12,142 bases of DNA from Isohypsibius dastychi. Its lineage: Eukaryota > Tardigrada > Eutardigrada > Parachela > Isohypsibiidae. The translations under genes and the position numbers were made by a program. The notes beneath the pieces were generated by a model. The model did not search any database and was not told the origin of the DNA. It saw only the letters and a program-made list of their open reading frames with translations. Location of the stretch: positions 1-12,142 of the forward strand of contig JAQIWT010001157.1 in the NCBI GenBank assembly GCA_034696485.1, read 5' to 3'. Of the stretch, positions 1 to 8,831 are shown piece after piece; positions within the stretch are counted from its first letter, which is position 1; each line of letters opens with the position of its first letter.

Positions 1-797
1 CCCCTGCATGATGAATCTGGCAATTTATTAACTTTCCAGCCTGGCAACGAAACAGTGACCTTTTGAAGGTTACAGAACAAAACTTTAAAAAAATGATTTA
101 AAAAATGAATTAATGATAAGTTTTGAGCATGAGATGATTTTTGAAGGATTTTCTCAACCTGTTTTGAATGTATATTCAATTTCGCGAATCGTTCGAAATC
201 CATCAAATTATTGGAGACTTGATTCGCGGTTTCGTTTTCGTTTTGTCCGCCGTGAATTTCCAAAACGAGTCATTAGCTTTTATTAGAATACTTCCACCTG
301 TCAGATGTTCGAATCTCTCTCAGGACGCAGCAAAAAACCACTCCAGATGCTCAGCCGTCGACATTTCCTATCTCAGCGGTAAACAATATTCAGATAGCCT
401 GAGCCCTCAACCAGCAGATGTGACTTCGATATGCGTCCAACCTTGATTTAGGGAATCGGAAGTTTATTGGTTAACGAGTGAAACAATGCGTGATTTCGAC
501 CTTGCTCAAGACTCGGAAGAAGGGAGATACTGAAATGATGATTGGAATAAACGACAATGCTTTGAGAAAATGGAAGCGTTTTTTTCAGCTGTATACTTGG
601 CTAATAACTTCAGTGATTTGAGGGTGAAACTCCAACGAAAATTCCGCTTCCTTCCTCACCCGAGCCGAAGGCGAGGGGAGCACTTGTACAGTCCATCAGC
701 GATTAGAAAAATATCGATGCCCTCTCCGAAGCGAAAAAAGTGACCTGAATCCGGTAGCTTTGTTTTGGTTCGGGTTTCTTATCAAGTTCCTGATGAA
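1..797. other. Intergenic stretch with no recognised gene
   Basis: I see no gene in this stretch. The longest open frame (168-446, plus strand) has no recognisable domain, no consistent splice signals and a composition typical of chance. One short GGTTCGGG motif lies at 767-774 and recurs elsewhere in the window. The right edge is set by the start of a block shared with the third tetraspan copy (from 798). Confidence 0.6.
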
Positions 798-1007
798 TTT
801 ACGACCAGTGACGAGTTTTACAGCTCTGAAGATGCGCTGCAGAAAATTGTTTAATACTCACTTCACCGCTTATCTTTTCAAGATGCCCATTAAAAAACCG
901 TAATTTATACGATGAAATGAGAACGAAATCGCATGTGCTCTAGTTTTGGGTGCAAGCTATTCTTCTGTAAGAACTTGGTACGTGAGATTTGAGAGTTCAG
1001 TTTCGAG
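798..1007 (+). promoter_or_regulatory. Conserved 5' block (promoter/5'UTR) of tetraspan copy 1
   Basis: About 210 bases directly before the start codon are shared with positions 7326-7543 in front of copy 3. The left end is an 18-base near-identity, tttacgaccagtgacgag, at 798-815 and 7326-7343. Further shared words include cgcttatctt and ctagttttgg. Sequence left of 798 and left of 7326 is unrelated, so this marks the duplication boundary. The block probably contains the promoter and 5'UTR; no clear TATA box was identified, so the regulatory role is inferred from position and conservation. Confidence 0.55.
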
Positions 1008-2130
1008 ATGTTGACCTTCAGCGATGGATCGAAAAGTTCGACACGAGATGAGAGTGCGGAGCCATTTCTACCTGGTCTTGAATATCGAGGGGATAAAGTG
1101 GTGCTTGTCTGTGGAGCACTTCATGTGACTTTTGGGATATTCGTCTATCTGCTACAGATTCTATGTAAGTTCAGATCAGAAACATCTCCGTCTGAGGTCT
1201 CACCGAGATTCTGTGAAAATTAGAAACATGGTCGAACAAAAACATCTTTCAAAATTGGTTTTGAACACTTCTTGAATCTTGCGGCTTGGATAATCGGTCT
1301 TGGATAAATCGAACTTTTCGGGGCTCCGTTTCTAAAACCAGTGCCAAAAAGTAAAAGACGTTTGTTTGACTTTGTTTCTCAAGTCAGATTGAATTCAGAA
1401 TGTCGAGTTATCTACGTGCACAACTACTGGAAAGATTCTGTAGGAAGTGGCAGTCCATGTAATCGAAGTAATAAAAGGCTTACAATGCAAGTGCTTGTAT
1501 CATACCGTTTGAATCAGTTCAAGTTATACCACGCCCCTAAAACAGTAGAAACTACAAATTTTTAGCTTCTCGGTTTCTGAAGAACGTAGTCCATATAGTG
1601 GTACAGTATTGTATTTTGACGACATTTCTTTAGCTGCCTTCATAAGCTGGTCCTTCTATAATCACAACATGTTCGAAGACTTTCACAAACCCGGAATATG
1701 GCTCGGTACTCCAATGGTCACTCTGGGTGTCATCTGCATTCTCCAGCATCGCTATCAAGACTACCGTCTCAACATCGCCATCTGGATCCACACTCTCATC
1801 AACGTCTCCATTTCGACATTTTTCATTGCCTTCAAAGTGCGCTGGATTATCCATGACCCAGAAGTCGATGCATTTCGCGATTGCGACACACCACGTTGGC
1901 CCAAATCAATCCCCTGGGATGATAGTCCCAATTGTAATGCGCAGAAAATGAACAACTCAGTAGGACAGACTATGTTAGCGTTTGCGAGTGGAGAGATTGT
2001 TCTGGCGTTTGTGGGGTTGGTGCTGATTCAGATGCATGAAAACGAGAAGCGCAGATCGGCACAAAGGAGTGGGCCACCAAGGTATATTACCCCGAGTTCA
2101 AGTAGGAGTTCCACGATGGTTAGAGTGTGA
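1008..2130 (+). CDS. Four-pass (tetraspan-like) membrane protein, intact copy 1
   Basis: The coding sequence joins 1008-1164 and 1634-2130, giving 217 aa. The intron (1165-1633, 469 nt, phase 1) has a strong GTAAGT donor and a ttctttag acceptor. Four hydrophobic segments are visible at roughly residues 31-58, 77-91, 98-118 and 163-186. The N-terminus (about 30 residues) and C-terminus (about 30 residues, Arg/Ser-rich, ending MVRV) are probably both cytosolic. The loop between segments 3 and 4 carries two cysteines, C136 and C153, which could form a disulfide, and several tryptophans. This layout resembles MS4A, MARVEL or other small tetraspan families, but no family signature is certain and it lacks the CCG motif of true tetraspanins. 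The gene model is supported by copy 3, which has the same exon 1 length, intron phase and exon 2 protein. The function is unknown. Confidence 0.85.
1165..1633 (+). other. Intron of tetraspan copy 1
   Basis: This is a 469-nt phase-1 GT-AG intron. Parts are still alignable to the intron of copy 3 (7701-8163), for example attctgtgaaaattagaaac against attctgtaaaaataagaaat. Retained intron homology shows that the copies arose by DNA duplication and not by retroposition. The open frame at 1341-1565 inside it is not conserved and is treated as chance. Confidence 0.7.
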
Positions 2131-2230
2131 ATGAAGGCTGTATTTTGCGAATAACACCATTATACATTAGCTTCCCATCTTCTATATTCGAGCATCTGAT
2201 TTGACTTTGGTTGGATGTACGTATTGTACG

Positions 2231-2236
2231 AATAAA
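2231..2236 (+). terminator. Polyadenylation signal AATAAA of tetraspan copy 1
   Basis: A canonical AATAAA lies 101 nt after the stop codon at 2128-2130, on the coding strand. Its position fits a short 3'UTR. There is no transcript evidence. Confidence 0.5.
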
Positions 2237-2589
2237 CCACTTTGTCAACCGTATCGTTGACCGAGCCATGGCCAAAGCATATGCATATGTAGTTGAAAAA
2301 AAATCCCGGCAACAATTTCCGGCAAAAACTGAGTACTGCGCCCGTACCATCTCGCGGGAGGCGGGACTTCGTTTTCCAGCGAATTTTTGGGGCGATCTTA
2401 AAACCTAGGAGACCATTAAGAAGAGATAAATTCGTGGGATACTTGAATAACACCAGTTCAGTATTAGCTCTAGTCTTGAATGATCCGAGCTACCAGGAGA
2501 AAGAAAACAAAGCTCACGCAAGTGCAAATAACGGGGTTCGTGGTTTTAGTTCAAAGGCGTAGAGAGCTTCAACTTTTGGAAGGTTATCT

Positions 2590-2613
2590 CCCCCTCCCCC
2601 CCCCCCCAAAAAA
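2590..2613. repeat. Poly-C tract followed by poly-A run
   Basis: A run of five C, one T and twelve C (2590-2607) is followed directly by six A (2608-2613). The homopolymer lies about 100 nt before the MATH gene start codon. Such tracts are unstable in length and error-prone in assemblies, and could affect spacing in the promoter. Confidence 0.85.
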
Positions 2614-2704
2614 GCTTTTTTCTGACTTGTATACGTCACTGATTATTCGTTTCTGAAGTTGAGGCAGAACTGTAAATCCGTGGAAATAAATGTGCAGCTT
2701 GACA

Positions 2705-5607
2705 ATGGCGGGATTGGAAGTGGGAAGGATTGTCAGAAGAAGTGATTTCGCAGTTCAGAATAGAGATGAAGTTGAGCTTATTTGGACGATTCCTTCGTTC
2801 TCGACTCTTGCAAACTCGGATATCTTATCACCAGAAGAATCGGTTGTTCGACGAAATGCAGATGGTCCAGCGGAATTGTGGCGGATCAGCCTGAGCATTC
2901 AAGCCACAAAAAGTGTTTATGCAAATTGGATTGATGTCGACGCTTTCGGTTCTTTGGTTGAGCGTCTTCCGACTAATCGCAAACTGGATTCTCCTGAAAT
3001 ACTGTAAATCAACACGGCTTTATTTTTTTGCAGTTCTCCCAGTACTGCTTTTGCAGATTCACATATCACAGCTCAACTGGAGATATATCCAGAAGTTGTG
3101 CTAAATCTGTTACCGGGAATCAGAGCTTCCGGTTCGCGACGATGCAGATGAATCCGGATAGTTTCGGCAGGCTAACTGGAGATGTTGCAACTGTTACATT
3201 CAAGATGAAGCTGCCTGCTCTGAAATTGCCAGTGCAGGCTGTTCTGCCGTTTGTTAATGTGAGATTTCCGGTTTTTTTACACCTGAGAGCTTAGTGCATG
3301 ATGAGTATTGACTACCTTTTTCCGGAGGCTTTTCTCTCACTGACCTTCAGTGTGACCGCTATTACATATTATTTCTTGGAGACTGGTGAATAGCGGTAAA
3401 AGCCTTAAGGCTTGATCCCGAGGTTACTTTTGCCAATTCTTATCCTAAAAATAAGGGCTATAGATCAAACGATTGGGCTTGAAAATTGATAAGATCGGGT
3501 CGAGCGGATTTTTGCAATAACCATATAAGAATTAGTTATTGATCAAAAACCCAAGGTCACCAGCTAAAAAAAAGCGACATTTTCCGCCACGTATCATTTT
3601 TGATTTACTTATGCAATCACAGTGAAATGAATTGCATTAGGTAGACCTCAAACCTATCTAGAGTTGATGAGCTTTTGGAACGATTTCGTCTGAAACCGGA
3701 ATTTTAAGATCCATTAACCAAAGCTCGATTTTCTGAGATCAAATGAAAGTCAATGAATTCAAGGACAAAGTTTTAATATCAACTAGCAACAGCGACCATT
3801 TATATTTTGGTGCTGACAAAACTGACAAAAATAGAAAGCCTCCGGTTAACGTGAGTAGAACGAGCGGGTTGCAAAGCAATTTTATGTAGGCTCCAGATGC
3901 CAACCAGAACGGCGCCGTTAATAACTTCCGTCAAGTCACCTATCCTAATTCTCAGGTGAAATTTGTTGTATTCTATTCGGCTCGACGTGTTCTTCCTTCT
4001 GATCTATGTTCCGTATTCCAGACATTCCATCTAGTCGATAAACCGATAGCCGGAGCTTCTGCCAAGTCACTTCAATCTCCTCAAGTAAGCATACAACCGA
4101 ATTCCGTTCGCTCATTTTGTGAAGATAATGGTGATGTATGTGTTCGGGATTTTTCAGTGTGTTGGCACCGTGTCTTCCAAATTCGCTGGCATCAATACTG
4201 CCGGCGAAGAGCGGTATCTTTTGGCGTGGAATTTTAAAGATCTTTTTTCACCGTCCTACAAAGAAGAGCACATGACTTCTCCGCTGATTGATCTGCGTGG
4301 TGAGGTGATATCAGCAGAAAACGCTGGGAAAGTCTTCGGCTCTGTTCTACAAACGAGATCCGGTAACCCTTGCATATTCAGTTCGGGAAAAAATAACTTC
4401 GGTTCGGGATTCGGGGTTTTGCGATTCAGGACAGGTCTGAATCTGATCTAATGGTGCGCTCATCAAGCTGGCGTTTTGCTTTGATTTCAGAACCAACTAT
4501 AATGTCAGATCTGAGCGGAATGGCGGACGTAGCAAAACTGTAGCTTTTTCTGTTTTCAATGATCAGTTCGAGTTCCCCCTGATCTGCTTGCGCATGGAGG
4601 AGCTTGCCAGTTTCGATATGAAATTCACAGTTATCCTCCACTACCCCATGAACACCCAGGAACATTCGGCCCCTGTAGCCAGACCGTTGGCTATTACGGC
4701 GACCACTTCTCAGGAGCCCACGTCTTCTTCACATTGGGTCCGTTGTATGTTTTGTGTACAGTACTTAGCGCGCTGTTATATTCGTGCATACTTTCCAGGC
4801 CAACGGGAATATTGAGTCCAGCTTCGTGGAGGATATACAGTCTTATGTTGTGAAATGGAACGTGGATTCTTTCCCTTCGCTTGTGACCCGTTACATGGGC
4901 ATGGCGTCAACAGTAGTTGATCTGATCGACGGAGAGAGTGGGAAATTGTTTGATCGATGGAAGATGAAGATGCTTGTCCATTCTTCGCCGTCATCTGATA
5001 ATGGGATAACATTGACTTTATCTGGATCATCACTAGTTTTTACAAGAGGACACCGCAAATCGGGTACAGTCGATTTGAGGTGGGAATAAGTTTTGGCTTC
5101 GTTCGCTTTAGAATGGTTATTAAGAATCTCATTCGTTACAGCTTTGACTACCACATCCGAAACAAGAAGGTTTTTCAGTCCGTTTCGTCTGTCAGTTTTG
5201 ACGACAAATTCAAGTTTGAGCCCACGATGACAACGCGCTCAGGTCCCGAGATCATATTGGCAAGATTCTTCATTACTTTCAAGTACGCTCATTCGCATGC
5301 GATGCTTGTTCGAGAGCCATCTTCATCGCCCACGGTGAAGGAAGTCAGCTTGGAGAATGCTGTGGATTGCTTCATCCAGTCACAGCAAGAGAAGAATAAG
5401 AGCTTAGCTGAAAAGGTCATCCAAGTTGTTCGAGCCGATCGGATTGAATTCATCAAACGAGGAGGTTGGAAAGATATGTTTATGAAAGCCGATCAACAAG
5501 TGTCGACTGAATTCTTCGTACTTCTGGCTCAACCAGCTTCTGACCGGATTGCTGTTGAACAGATGTTGGGAAGCGATTCTGTCAAACGGATCAAGACAGC
5601 TGAGTAA
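2705..5607 (+). CDS. Triple MATH-like repeat protein with C-terminal BACK-like segment (SPOP-related, no BTB)
   Basis: The proposed exons are 2705-3003, 3057-3258, 3890-3955, 4022-4084, 4158 to about 4362, 4491-4737, 4799-5079 and 5142-5607, giving roughly 600 aa. All introns except the one after 4362 have matching phases. The start at 2705 has A at -3 and G at +4; an in-frame ATG at 2690 is an alternative, and a TAA precedes it. Three repeats begin with a MATH-type strand: ELIWTIPSFSTL, YLLAWNFKDLF and YVVKWNVDSFPSL. Repeats 1 and 3 follow with SP/AS...W[RK][IM] motifs, seen as ELWRISLS and DRWKMKML. Each ends in a matching block (FTYH, TNYN, FDYH ... F.F). The C-terminus (about 5344-5540: SLENAVDCF ... 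FIKRGGWKDMF ... STEFF) resembles the BACK/3-box tail of SPOP-type MATH-BTB ubiquitin ligase adaptors, in which MATH binds substrate and BTB/BACK bind cullin-3. No BTB is visible, so adaptor function is doubtful. In repeat 2 the frames of 4158-4362 and 4491-4737 do not join at a canonical donor. The exon at 3890-3955 and the donor at 4738 are the least certain. Confidence 0.7.
3259..3889 (+). other. Long intron of the MATH gene
   Basis: This 631-nt phase-0 intron (donor GTGAGA, acceptor ttttatgtag) is much longer than the other introns of this gene (53-73 nt). I see no coding fragment, repeat or RNA gene in it. An unrecognised small exon cannot be excluded. Confidence 0.5.
4363..4490 (+). other. 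Ambiguous intron in MATH repeat 2, TTCGGG-rich
   Basis: The acceptor (gatttcag at 4483-4490) is strong and leads into TNYN, which matches the equivalent exon starts in repeats 1 and 3 and requires phase 2. The available donors (gtaacc at 4363, gtgagg at 4300, gtctga at 4435) are all phase 1 in the upstream frame. The segment includes repeated TTCGGG words at 4382-4416. An alternative canonical pair, gtgata at 4305 with acceptor aag at 4467, keeps the frame but drops the middle of the MATH repeat. Confidence 0.45.
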
Positions 5608-5740
5608 GGGCCGCATTTTTCGGAGTCAAAGTATTTTTGGTTGGTTGGACTATCAATTGTGTTCGACTTGAGCTAACGATGACTGGGAATCTGATTTTGT
5701 TGTTGTTGAAAGAGCAGATTCGACATCGCAGTTTCTGTAG

Positions 5741-5896
5741 TTGGTCTTCTCATTCCATAAATTTCACACAGTACTGTGCGGAATTATTTGGGGCTTTGTG
5801 ATAGCTTCTTTCATCGGTGATATGATGATGTGCATTGAGCAATGGAGTGGGTTTTCTCGCCAGTGGGACGTAACACCATGGACCCAAGAACACTGA
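5741..5896 (+). pseudogene. Possible relic exon of a membrane protein
   Basis: A 51-codon open frame begins right after an acceptor-like tttctgtag and ends at TGA 5894-5896. It encodes a hydrophobic stretch (VLCGIIWGFVIASFIG) followed by a Trp-rich polar tail (QWDVTPWTQEH). This reminds me of one membrane segment plus loop of a small tetraspan protein, and it sits just left of the copy 2 relic. No start codon, matching donor or partner exon was found, so it could be chance. It is not clearly alignable to the intact copy. Confidence 0.3.
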
Positions 5897-5973
5897 CCAC
5901 AATAATTTAGCTTCATTGGGTTTCGTTCAAGTTTCTTGCATCGCGATTTCAAGCCAGTAGACGTTCAGTTATT

Positions 5974-6258
5974 CAGTTTTTGAACGATGTGGTGCTTATA
6001 ATGTCACACAAATTGACGACTTTTTCTTTTTCGCTGCATTATAAGTTTAACCTTCTACAATCACAGGAGGACTTCCACAAGCCTGGAGTGTGGCTCGGTA
6101 CTCCAATGGTCACTCTTAGTGTCATTTGCATTCTCCAGCATCGCTATCAAGACTACCGTCTCAACATTGCCATCTGATCCACACACTCATCAACGTTTCC
6201 ATTTCAACATTTTTTCATCGCCTTCAAAGTCCGCTGGATTATCCACTACCCGGAAACC
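5974..6258 (+). pseudogene. Truncated relic of the tetraspan gene (copy 2)
   Basis: The relic starts in the 3' end of the intron: cagtttttgaacg matches the copy 3 intron end at 8101, and ttgacgac matches copy 1. It then runs through the first half of exon 2. The splice acceptor is lost (cg instead of ag before ctgcatt, about 6032-6033). A deletion of about 10 nt removes the NMF region. The stretch EDFHKPGVWLGTPMVTLSVI is still readable from 6067. A 1-nt deletion turns the IWIH codons into a TGA at 6175-6177, and an extra T in the run near 6210 shifts the frame again. Homology stops at about 6258, so the cysteine loop, fourth membrane segment and C-terminus are absent. No exon 1 was found upstream. 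It is not expected to make a functional protein. Confidence 0.8.
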
Positions 6259-7119
6259 AAATTGAATCCACTGGAACAATCACAGTTCACTGTTCCCACT
6301 GGCAGCACTGGTGACATACGTACGTAAAGTAACAATTAACAATTTCTCCGCACCCCCGTCACAAGCGGATCGCCCCGAGCCGATCACGCAAACGTATCAT
6401 TTTTTCAAGCAAAAGGGTGCTATGGTTGTGGATGCATCGGTCGTAGAAATTTGACACTCTCCTGCTAAGCTGTTACTTTGTACGGAGTTTTTGTCAAGCT
6501 GGCGCAGGCTCGTTGTCACCATTTATACGCACATTGAACTCTGCTACAAATTGCTTAGCAACTCGTGGTCACTCCCAGTCCGTTAAAGCTGCCTGCATTG
6601 CCGTATGCATCGAACTGCTTCATTTGACGAGTAGACAGAAAGCATCAGAAAATGGGCGTATAAGCAGAAATCAGAATGAGATCAGAATGAGATCATGAAC
6701 TGGTTCAACGGTTACATTTCAAATACGTGTGAACCAGGTGGCTGTTTAACGAGACATTTGTTCTGCACTGAATTATCGTCATTTGTTAAACAAGATTAGA
6801 TGAATGAATAGGTTGTTTATTGTTCCACGTAGATTTAATGTGAGTATTTAAGTATTTACATAGTGACGACACGACACGACACGACACGACACTGACATCG
6901 GACGATGCGACGGGCAGTGATAACTGATGGAATATGTTATGCTGGAGATTTATAGAGTTCTTGAAACATAGATTCGAGATATCTGATTGTTCGGGTTCTT
7001 ATCTAACTATTCCATATAAATCCTTATATATTGTAAATGCCGTACCACCTTAGTACTGTAACAGCCTTTGTGTGGACCACCTTGATGTTCTCATACAATA
7101 ATTTCCTGACGGTTTCCAG
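6259..7119. other. Gene-poor stretch with simple repeats
   Basis: No gene is recognised here. It contains a 10-nt palindrome TACGTACGTA (6317-6326), an 11-bp tandem duplication tcagaatgaga at 6671-6692 and the ACGAC microsatellite. The open frame at 6513-6698 has no recognisable domain and is treated as chance. Confidence 0.55.
6866..6892. repeat. Pentanucleotide microsatellite (ACGAC)n
   Basis: Five perfect copies of ACGAC occupy 6866-6890, followed by a partial copy. This is a simple tandem repeat; length polymorphism between individuals or strains is likely. Confidence 0.9.
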
Positions 7120-7229
7120 CCTGCTTCTGTGTATGCTGGATACCCAGTTCTCTCCGTTATGACTCCGAAACTTAAGGAGTATGAACTAAGAAAGACGCCA
7201 GTATTCGGCCGCGCACAGATACTGTTTGC
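7120..7229 (+). pseudogene. Orphan exon candidate with strong splice signals
   Basis: An open segment lies between an acceptor-like ggtttccag and a perfect GTAAGT donor at 7230. In frame it reads PASVYAGYPVLSVM at the start and RKTPVFGRAQILF at the end, with an ATG at 7159. The end is loosely like the start of membrane segment 1 in the tetraspan copies (VCGALHVTFG), so it may be an exon of a more distant paralogue cut off by the copy 3 duplication that starts at 7326. No partner exon is visible, and the resemblance is weak. Confidence 0.27.
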
Positions 7230-7325
7230 GTAAGTTACTGGAGTGGCCAAACTATAGAACTAAGCAAACATCAACATCACGAAATGTTAAGAGAGGTTTG
7301 AAAATCTTCTCGAATTGTTAATACA

Positions 7326-7543
7326 TTTACGACCAGTGACGAGGTTTATAGCCCTCAAGATACATCGCCAAAAATATTAAAAGCTCCCGTTCAGCGCTTA
7401 TCTTTGTGACTCGGCAGTTAGAAAGCCTAATTTTTACGAAGATACGAAGATGTGAGAATAAAACGGTAGATGATCTAGTTTTGGAAGCAGGTCATTCCTC
7501 TGCAGAAGTCTGGTAACGTGCAATCTGAAAATCCAGTTTTAAA
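7326..7543 (+). promoter_or_regulatory. Conserved 5' block of tetraspan copy 3
   Basis: This is the counterpart of 798-1007. Shared words run from tttacgaccagtgacgag through cgcttatctt and ctagttttgg up to the start codon. Many substitutions and small indels separate the two, more than in the exons, so the duplication is not very recent. Confidence 0.55.
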
Positions 7544-8659
7544 ATGTTGAGCTTTGGCGATGGGTCAAAAGGCTCGTGTCGAGATGAGAGCGCCGAACCT
7601 TTTCTGGAGGGTTTTGTATATCGTGGGGATAAAGTGGTGCTTGTATGTGGAGCGCTACATGTAGCTTTTGGGACATTTGTTTATCTGCTGCAAACTCTCT
7701 GTAAGTCCTGATAAACATTCTGTAAAAATAAGAAATATGGTAGCACGAATTTCTGTCGAAATTTCGAATCGGTCGAAACAAATTTGGGATTTTCGCAGCT
7801 AGGATAATCTACCGTGGATCATCCGGTCTTTATGTTCTTTATTCCCAGAAGAAAGCACGAAAAGAATATAAAAATTTGACTGTTGAATGGTATGGACTGA
7901 ATGGTCATGAGTAAAGTATGATGAACTCACATCGGCACGCAGGCTTACTTGCAATTTGGTTAGCAAGAAAGATTTTGTAGAAGAGTGGTCCTACCGATGA
8001 GCGTAATAATCAAGTTTACAAAAAATGCTGCTATTTGGCTTACGTTAGTCAAGTTTCTGTCACGTCCGGTGATTTGCCATTTCTATAAACTACCCGTGTT
8101 CAGTTTTTGCACGACGCAGTGCATATTGTTGCATAGAATTTGTCGAATTGATTCTTTTTGTAGCTGCATTTATAAGCTGGTCATTCTGCAATCACAACAT
8201 GTTCGAGGACTTCCACAAACCCAGAGTGTAGCTTGGAACTCCAATGGTCACACTTGGTGTCATCTGCCTTGTACAGCATTGTTATCAAGACTACCGCCTC
8301 AACATCGCCATCTGGATCCACACTCTCATCAACGTCTCAATTTCGACAAATTCATTTGTTTCAAAGTGCGCTGGATTATCCACGACCCAGAAGTTGATGC
8401 ATTTCGTGATTGCGATACACCACGTTGGCCGAAATCAATTTTCTGGGATGATAGTCCGAATTGTAATGCGCAGAAGATGAACAACTCGGTAGGACAGACT
8501 ATGCTGGCGTTTGCGAGTGGAGAGATTCTTTTGGCGTTTTTGGGGTTGGTGCTGATTCAGATGCATGAACATCAGAAGCGTAAGTCGACTCGAATATCGG
8601 GACCACCGAGGTATATTACTCCCAGTTTCAGTCGGAGCTCCACGATGGTCCGAGTGTGA
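7544..8659 (+). pseudogene. Tetraspan copy 3, full-length but inactivated
   Basis: The exon structure is the same as copy 1: exon 1 at 7544-7700 (157 nt, phase 1, GTAAGT donor) and exon 2 at 8164-8659 after a tttttgtag acceptor. Exon 1 is fully open and differs from copy 1 at about 10 of 52 residues. Exon 2 has two lesions. A TAG at 8229-8231 replaces the codon for W75 of copy 1. A 1-nt deletion near 8340-8360 then shifts the frame, after which KVRWIIHDPEV to the C-terminal MVRV is nearly identical to copy 1. The remaining protein would be about 74 residues with only the first membrane segment. Many differences from copy 1 in the last part are synonymous, so the copy was probably functional for some time before it was lost. 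A sequencing error at both sites is possible but less likely. Confidence 0.8.
7701..8163 (+). other. Intron of tetraspan copy 3
   Basis: This 463-nt phase-1 GT-AG intron is homologous in patches to the 469-nt intron of copy 1. The 5' part of an open frame that starts at 7985 falls here and is not conserved. Confidence 0.65.
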
Positions 8660-8686
8660 TGGTGACCCGAGCCGTCACTCTTATGA

Positions 8687-8706
8687 CACCATTGAAAACA
8701 ATGGTG
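8687..8706. repeat. Perfect 8-bp inverted repeat with AAAA loop
   Basis: The sequence is caccattg, then aaaa, then caatggtg: a perfect hairpin 28 nt after the stop codon of tetraspan copy 3. It could form a stem-loop in a 3'UTR. Its function is unknown, and a chance origin is possible. Confidence 0.6.
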
Positions 8707-8831
8707 CCTCGACCTCAGGATGGCGTGGTAATTTATTAGAGAATGGTGCCCCGAGGTGAACTGGATGGTGTCAATCCCCGAGCTCTCACCCATTCAAAAT
8801 TCCCGTACCCCATCGAATCCACAAAATTCCC

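Larger units (their letters stand above)
2131..2704. other. Spacer between tetraspan copy 1 and the MATH gene
   Basis: This stretch holds the 3'UTR of copy 1, a poly-C tract and presumably the promoter and 5'UTR of the MATH gene. Overlapping open frames on both strands (about 2120-2562) have no recognisable domain and overlap one another, so I do not call them genes. Confidence 0.55.

Noticed and set aside
168-446. 92-codon plus-strand open frame
   Set aside because: It has no domain, splice context or similarity to other parts of the window; the length is within chance expectation.
1630-1955. Minus-strand and alternate-frame open reading frames over tetraspan exon 2
   Set aside because: These are shadows of the conserved coding frame; only the plus-strand frame is preserved in copies 2 and 3.
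2120-2562. Overlapping open frames on both strands between copy 1 and the MATH gene
   Set aside because: They overlap each other in several frames, show no domain, and cover the 3'UTR of copy 1 and the promoter area of the MATH gene.
4491-4528. Alternative micro-exon in the frame EPTIMSDLSG with a 38-nt intron after it
   Set aside because: It joins in phase with the donor at 4363, but the other frame (TNYNVRSE...FSVFNDQFEF) runs without stops and matches the equivalent block of repeat 3, so that frame is preferred.
6866-6892. CRISPR-like array at the ACGAC repeat
   Set aside because: The unit is five bases with no spacers; it is a plain microsatellite.
7985-8659. 224-codon open frame taken as a complete gene
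   Set aside because: Its first part is intron and then out-of-frame exon 2 sequence; only the part after the frameshift matches the tetraspan protein.
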